A stretch of 37,566 bases of DNA, taken from NCBI GenBank assembly GCA_016873715.1, contig VGWF01000034.1, positions 1 through 37,566 on the forward strand. The letters are read 5' to 3'. The first letter of the stretch is position 1. The number at the start of each line of letters is the position of its first letter. Of this stretch, positions 34,514 to 37,566 are shown in pieces. This stretch comes from Lentisphaerota bacterium (lineage in GTDB: Bacteria > Verrucomicrobiota > Kiritimatiellia > PWTM01). Under the pieces are notes generated by a model. The model was not told the origin of the DNA. It ran no database searches and saw only the letters and a program-made list of their open reading frames with translations. Position numbers and translations under genes: made by a program.

Positions 34514-37198
34514 TCAGCCGCCGAAGGCCTGCATCAGGGCGACGAGTTTCTCCCGCTTCGCGACCAGCTCCGCGCGCTTCGTCCGCTGCTGCTCCACCGC
34601 CTCGGGCTTTGCGCGCTGGACGAAGTTCGCGTTGGAGAGCTTCCCGTCGACCTGCGCGATCCCGGCGTCGACCTGCGCGACCTGCGCCTGCAGCTTCGCG
34701 CGCTCGGCCGCCGTGTCGACGAGGCCCTCGACGGAGAGAAACACCGTGCCCAGCCGGCTCACCGCGCTCGGCATCGCATGCGGCGGCTCGAAGGCGGCGT
34801 CGACGCGGACCGTCCCCGCGCGGGTCAGGCTGGCGATCGAGGTCCGGTCGGCCTCCAGCCGCGCGGCGATCTCCGCGGACGCGGCGCGGATCGTCACGCC
34901 GGCCTCCTGCCGCGGCTGGAGCCCCACGTCCGCGCGCAGCGTGCGCGTGACGCGGATGAGGTCGTGCTTGTCCTCGACGTAGGCCACCGTCGCGGGGTCG
35001 AGACCCCACGCGGCCCGGCCGGCCCCGTCGCGCGCGACCGGCCACGGGGCGCGGACGATCGTGTCGTGCTTCGCCGCGTAGCCCATGCCGTGCCACAGCT
35101 CCTCGGTCACGAACGGCATCAGCGGGTGCAGCAGCCGCAGCGACGACGCGAAGACGTGGTGCATCGCGGAGAGCACCGTCGCGCGCCGCGCCGGGTCGCC
35201 GCCCTGGAAGGCGTCCTTCGAGTATTCGACGTACCAGTCGCAGAACTGGTGCCAGACGAAGTCGTAGGCGGCGAGCGCGTAGTCGTTGAAGCGGAGCTTC
35301 TCGAGGGCGTCGTCGCACGCGGCGATCGCGTCCTGGAGTTTCGCGAGGATGTGGACGTCGTCCGGCGCGAGCGCGGCCGGATCGAGCGCGGGCGCCTCGA
35401 AGTCCGCGGGCGGCGGCTCGCCCGGCGCCTGCATCTGCAGGTAGCGCGCGGCGTTCCAGATCTTCGTCGCGAAGTTCCGGCCGACCTCGAACTTGTCGTT
35501 GGAGATGTAGACGTCCTGCCCCGTCGCCGTCAGCATCATCAGGCTCGACCGCAGCGCGTCGGCGCTGAAAGTGTCGATGATCTGCAGCGGATCGATCGAG
35601 TTGCCGAGGCTCTTCGACATCTTCCGGCCCTGGTCGTCGCGGACCGTGCCGTGGATGTAGACCGTCGAGAAGGGCTTGCCGCCCATGAACTCGAAGCCGG
35701 CCATGATCATGCGGGCGACCCAGAAGAAGATGATCTCCGAGGCCGTCACGAGCGTCTGTGTCGGGTAGTAGCACGCGAGGTCGGCGCCCTTCTCCGGCCA
35801 GCCGAAGACGCTGAAGGGCCACAGCCACGACGAGAACCACGTGTCGAGCACGTCGGGATCCTGCCGGAGCGCCGTCGCGGCGCAGGCCGGGCAGCGCGCG
35901 GGCCGGCCGCAGGCCGCCCACACGTGGCCGCAGGCCTCGCAGGTGAAGACCGGGATGCGGTGGCCCCACCAGATCTGGCGCGAGATGCACCAGTCGCGGA
36001 TGTTGTCCATCCACTGCAGGTACACGCCCGTCCAGCGGTCCGGCACGAAGCGGATCTCGCCGCTGCGCACGGCCTCGGCGGCGGGCCCGGCAAGGGGCTT
36101 CATGCGGACGAACCACTGGCGCGACAGGCGCGGCTCGACGACCGTGTGGCAGCGGTAGCAGTGGCCGACGGCGTTGACGTGGTCCTCGATCTTCTCGATC
36201 AGCCCGTCGCGCTCGAGGTCGGCCAGGAGGCGCTTGCGGCACTCGAAGCGGTCCAGCCCCGCGTAGGGGCCGGCGGCCTCGTTCATCACGCCGTGGTCGT
36301 CCATGACGTTGATCGGCGCGAGGTCGTGGCGGCGCCCCATGTCGAAGTCGTTCGGATCGTGCGCGGGCGTCACCTTGACGAGGCCCGTGCCGAACGCGGG
36401 ATCGACGTAGTCGTCCTGGATGAACGGGATCTCGCGGCCGAGGGCCGGCAGGATCAGCGTGCGGCCGGCCAGGTGGCGGTAGCGCTCGTCCTTCGGGTTC
36501 ATCGCGACGGCGACGTCGCCGAGCAGCGTCTCGGGACGCGTGGTCGCGACGACGATCCGGTCGCCCGGGCCGCCGTCCTTGAGGCGGTAGCGGATGTGGT
36601 AGAGGTGCCCGTGCGATTCCTTGTGCTCGCTCTCCTCGTCGGAGAGGGCGGTCGTGCAGCGCGGGCACCAGTTGACGATGTAGTCGCCGCGGTAGATCAG
36701 GCCCTTGTCGTAGAGGCGGACGAACACCTCCTCGACGGCGCGGCTGAGGCCCTCGTCCATCGTGAACCGCTCGCGGTCCCAGTCGCACGAGCAGCCGAGC
36801 GTCTTGAGCTGGCGGATGATCGTGCCGCCCTTCTCCCCGCGCCATTCCCAGACCTTCTCGATGAACGCCTCGCGGCCGAGGTCGTGGCGGCGCCGGCCCT
36901 GTTTCTTGAGCTCGCGCTCGACGACGTTCTGCGTCGCGATGCCCGCGTGGTCCGTGCCCGGCACCCAGATCGCGTTGCGGCCGCGCATCCGCTGCCAGCG
37001 CGTCAGCACGTCCTGGATCGTGTTGTTCAGCGCGTGGCCCATGTGCAGGATGCCCGTGACGTTCGGCGGCGGGATGACGATGCAGTAGGGCTCGCCCGCG
37101 CGCGACGCATCGGAATGGAACAGGCCCCGGGCCAGCCACTCGGCGTACCACTTCGCTTCCACCTGTTTCGGATCGTAGGTCTTGGGCAGTTCGCTCAT
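34514..37198 (-). CDS. valS: Valyl-tRNA synthetase
   Basis: 894 aa, full length. Class Ia signature PPPNVTGILHMGHA (HIGH-type motif 52-55), an editing domain with RPETLLGDVAVAMNP, zinc-type cysteines in FTCEACGHVW and ARCPACAATAL, DPDVLDTWFSSWLWPF, and KMSKS at 526-530 (GRKMSKSLGN). The C-terminus is the usual coiled-coil arm (AERAKLQAQVAQVDAGIAQVD). It charges tRNA-Val; one such tRNA lies 2.4 kb downstream. No T-box is apparent in the 159-bp upstream gap, which it shares with the divergent epimerase gene. Confidence 0.99.
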   Translation of the reverse strand: MSELPKTYDPKQVEAKWYAEWLARGLFHSDASRAGEPYCIVIPPPNVTGILHMGHALNNTIQDVLTRWQRMRGRNAIWVPGTDHAGIATQNVVERELKKQGRRRHDLGREAFIEKVWEWRGEKGGTIIRQLKTLGCSCDWDRERFTMDEGLSRAVEEVFVRLYDKGLIYRGDYIVNWCPRCTTALSDEESEHKESHGHLYHIRYRLKDGGPGDRIVVATTRPETLLGDVAVAMNPKDERYRHLAGRTLILPALGREIPFIQDDYVDPAFGTGLVKVTPAHDPNDFDMGRRHDLAPINVMDDHGVMNEAAGPYAGLDRFECRKRLLADLERDGLIEKIEDHVNAVGHCYRCHTVVEPRLSRQWFVRMKPLAGPAAEAVRSGEIRFVPDRWTGVYLQWMDNIRDWCISRQIWWGHRIPVFTCEACGHVWAACGRPARCPACAATALRQDPDVLDTWFSSWLWPFSVFGWPEKGADLACYYPTQTLVTASEIIFFWVARMIMAGFEFMGGKPFSTVYIHGTVRDDQGRKMSKSLGNSIDPLQIIDTFSADALRSSLMMLTATGQDVYISNDKFEVGRNFATKIWNAARYLQMQAPGEPPPADFEAPALDPAALAPDDVHILAKLQDAIAACDDALEKLRFNDYALAAYDFVWHQFCDWYVEYSKDAFQGGDPARRATVLSAMHHVFASSLRLLHPLMPFVTEELWHGMGYAAKHDTIVRAPWPVARDGAGRAAWGLDPATVAYVEDKHDLIRVTRTLRADVGLQPRQEAGVTIRAASAEIAARLEADRTSIASLTRAGTVRVDAAFEPPHAMPSAVSRLGTVFLSVEGLVDTAAERAKLQAQVAQVDAGIAQVDGKLSNANFVQRAKPEAVEQQRTKRAELVAKREKLVALMQAFGG

Positions 37199-37357
37199 GG
37201 GATTCCGTCCGTTCGCAAGCGGGCCAGACTAGGCCAATCGACCCCCTGCCGCAATCGCAATCCGGCCGCGGACCGCCCGTTCGTCGCGCTTCCGCCGCGC
37301 CCCGCCTTCCGCTAGGATCGCCGCCCAACTCCGGGGGATCCCGGGAAGGAGCAGATC

Positions 37358-37566
37358 ATGGCGCGACCGGTGACGTTGTTTACGGGCCAGTGGGCGGACC
37401 TGCCGCTGGAGACGATGGCCCAGAAGGCGACGGCGTTCGGGTACGACGGGCTCGAGCTGGCGTGCTGGGGCGACCATTTCGAGGTCGCGAAGGCCACCCC
37501 GGCTTACGGCAAGGCCAAGAAGGATCTGCTCGCGAAGTACGGGCTGGGCGTTCACGCGATCAGCGC
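37358..37566 (+). CDS. Sugar phosphate isomerase/epimerase (xylose-isomerase-like TIM barrel), 5' part
   Basis: The first 69 codons are inside the window; the gene is cut by the right edge, not broken. It starts [19 protein letters not shown] and continues with [18 protein letters not shown], the first two beta-strands of an AP2Ec/xylose-isomerase-like barrel, then [21 protein letters not shown] lies seven bases upstream of the ATG. Proteins starting like this often cluster with MocA-type oxidoreductases in inositol or rare-sugar catabolism. It is divergent from valS. Confidence 0.88.
   Translation, partial: MARPVTLFTGQWADLPLETMAQKATAFGYDGLELACWGDHFEVAKATPAYGKAKKDLLAKYGLGVHAIS

Overview
The window is bacterial, GC-rich chromosomal DNA (roughly 70% G+C by eye) and gene-dense. 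It most likely comes from the PVC group, in or near Kiritimatiellota, Verrucomicrobiota or Lentisphaerota. This is inferred from gene content, with no marker-gene search behind it. The content includes a secreted sulfatase, a Tat-exported Gfo/Idh/MocA oxidoreductase, a GH97 glycosidase, a pilin-like protein with an ADGHV tail, a secreted protein ending in RRFYRLVVP, a TMTC-like membrane/TPR protein and a xylose-isomerase-like epimerase. Three intergenic gaps also carry degenerate short-word repeats of the kind common in that group.

Layout. 1-608 holds no supported gene but carries a 2.4-copy tandem array of AT-rich 42-bp palindromes. 609-8172 is a minus-strand run, read right to left: LPG-synthase-type membrane protein, truncated receiver domain, glycogen phosphorylase, EamA transporter, Agl23-type GT-C protein, ApbE. 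A divergent plus-strand gene (8310-9770) joins a metallophosphoesterase to a membrane anchor and ectodomain. 9825-13811 is a chaperone block, dnaK-groES-groEL, ending in a strong hairpin terminator. 14067-17473 (minus) encodes a secreted protein, a cyclophilin lipoprotein and a MocA-type oxidoreductase. The TMTC-like gene (17642-19531, plus) converges on a sulfatase (19654-20952, minus).

21043-23730 is the most unusual segment. Two overlapping genes encode a URO-D/MtaA-type methyltransferase fused to a thioredoxin-like domain and a COG0523 (CobW-like) GTPase with a changed metal motif. Near-identical perfect or near-perfect 38-40 bp palindromes lie on both sides. Plus-strand GH97 and pilin-like genes follow (23947-26455). 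From 26460 to 37198 everything is on the minus strand: valS, a two-component system, tRNA-Val(UAC), a HAD phosphatase, a TPR protein, a UvrD-type helicase, a class I glutamine amidotransferase and a PIG-L deacetylase. A sugar epimerase gene starts at 37358 and runs off the window.

How the genes fit together. Housekeeping functions (proteostasis, valine charging, glycogen use, DNA repair) are mixed with carbohydrate degradation and envelope glycosylation. Translational coupling through ATGA stop/start overlaps occurs five times: glgP/EamA, URO-D/GTPase, RR/HK, HAD/TPR and GATase/PIG-L. These mark the tightest functional pairs. All functions are read from translated motifs; no database search was possible.
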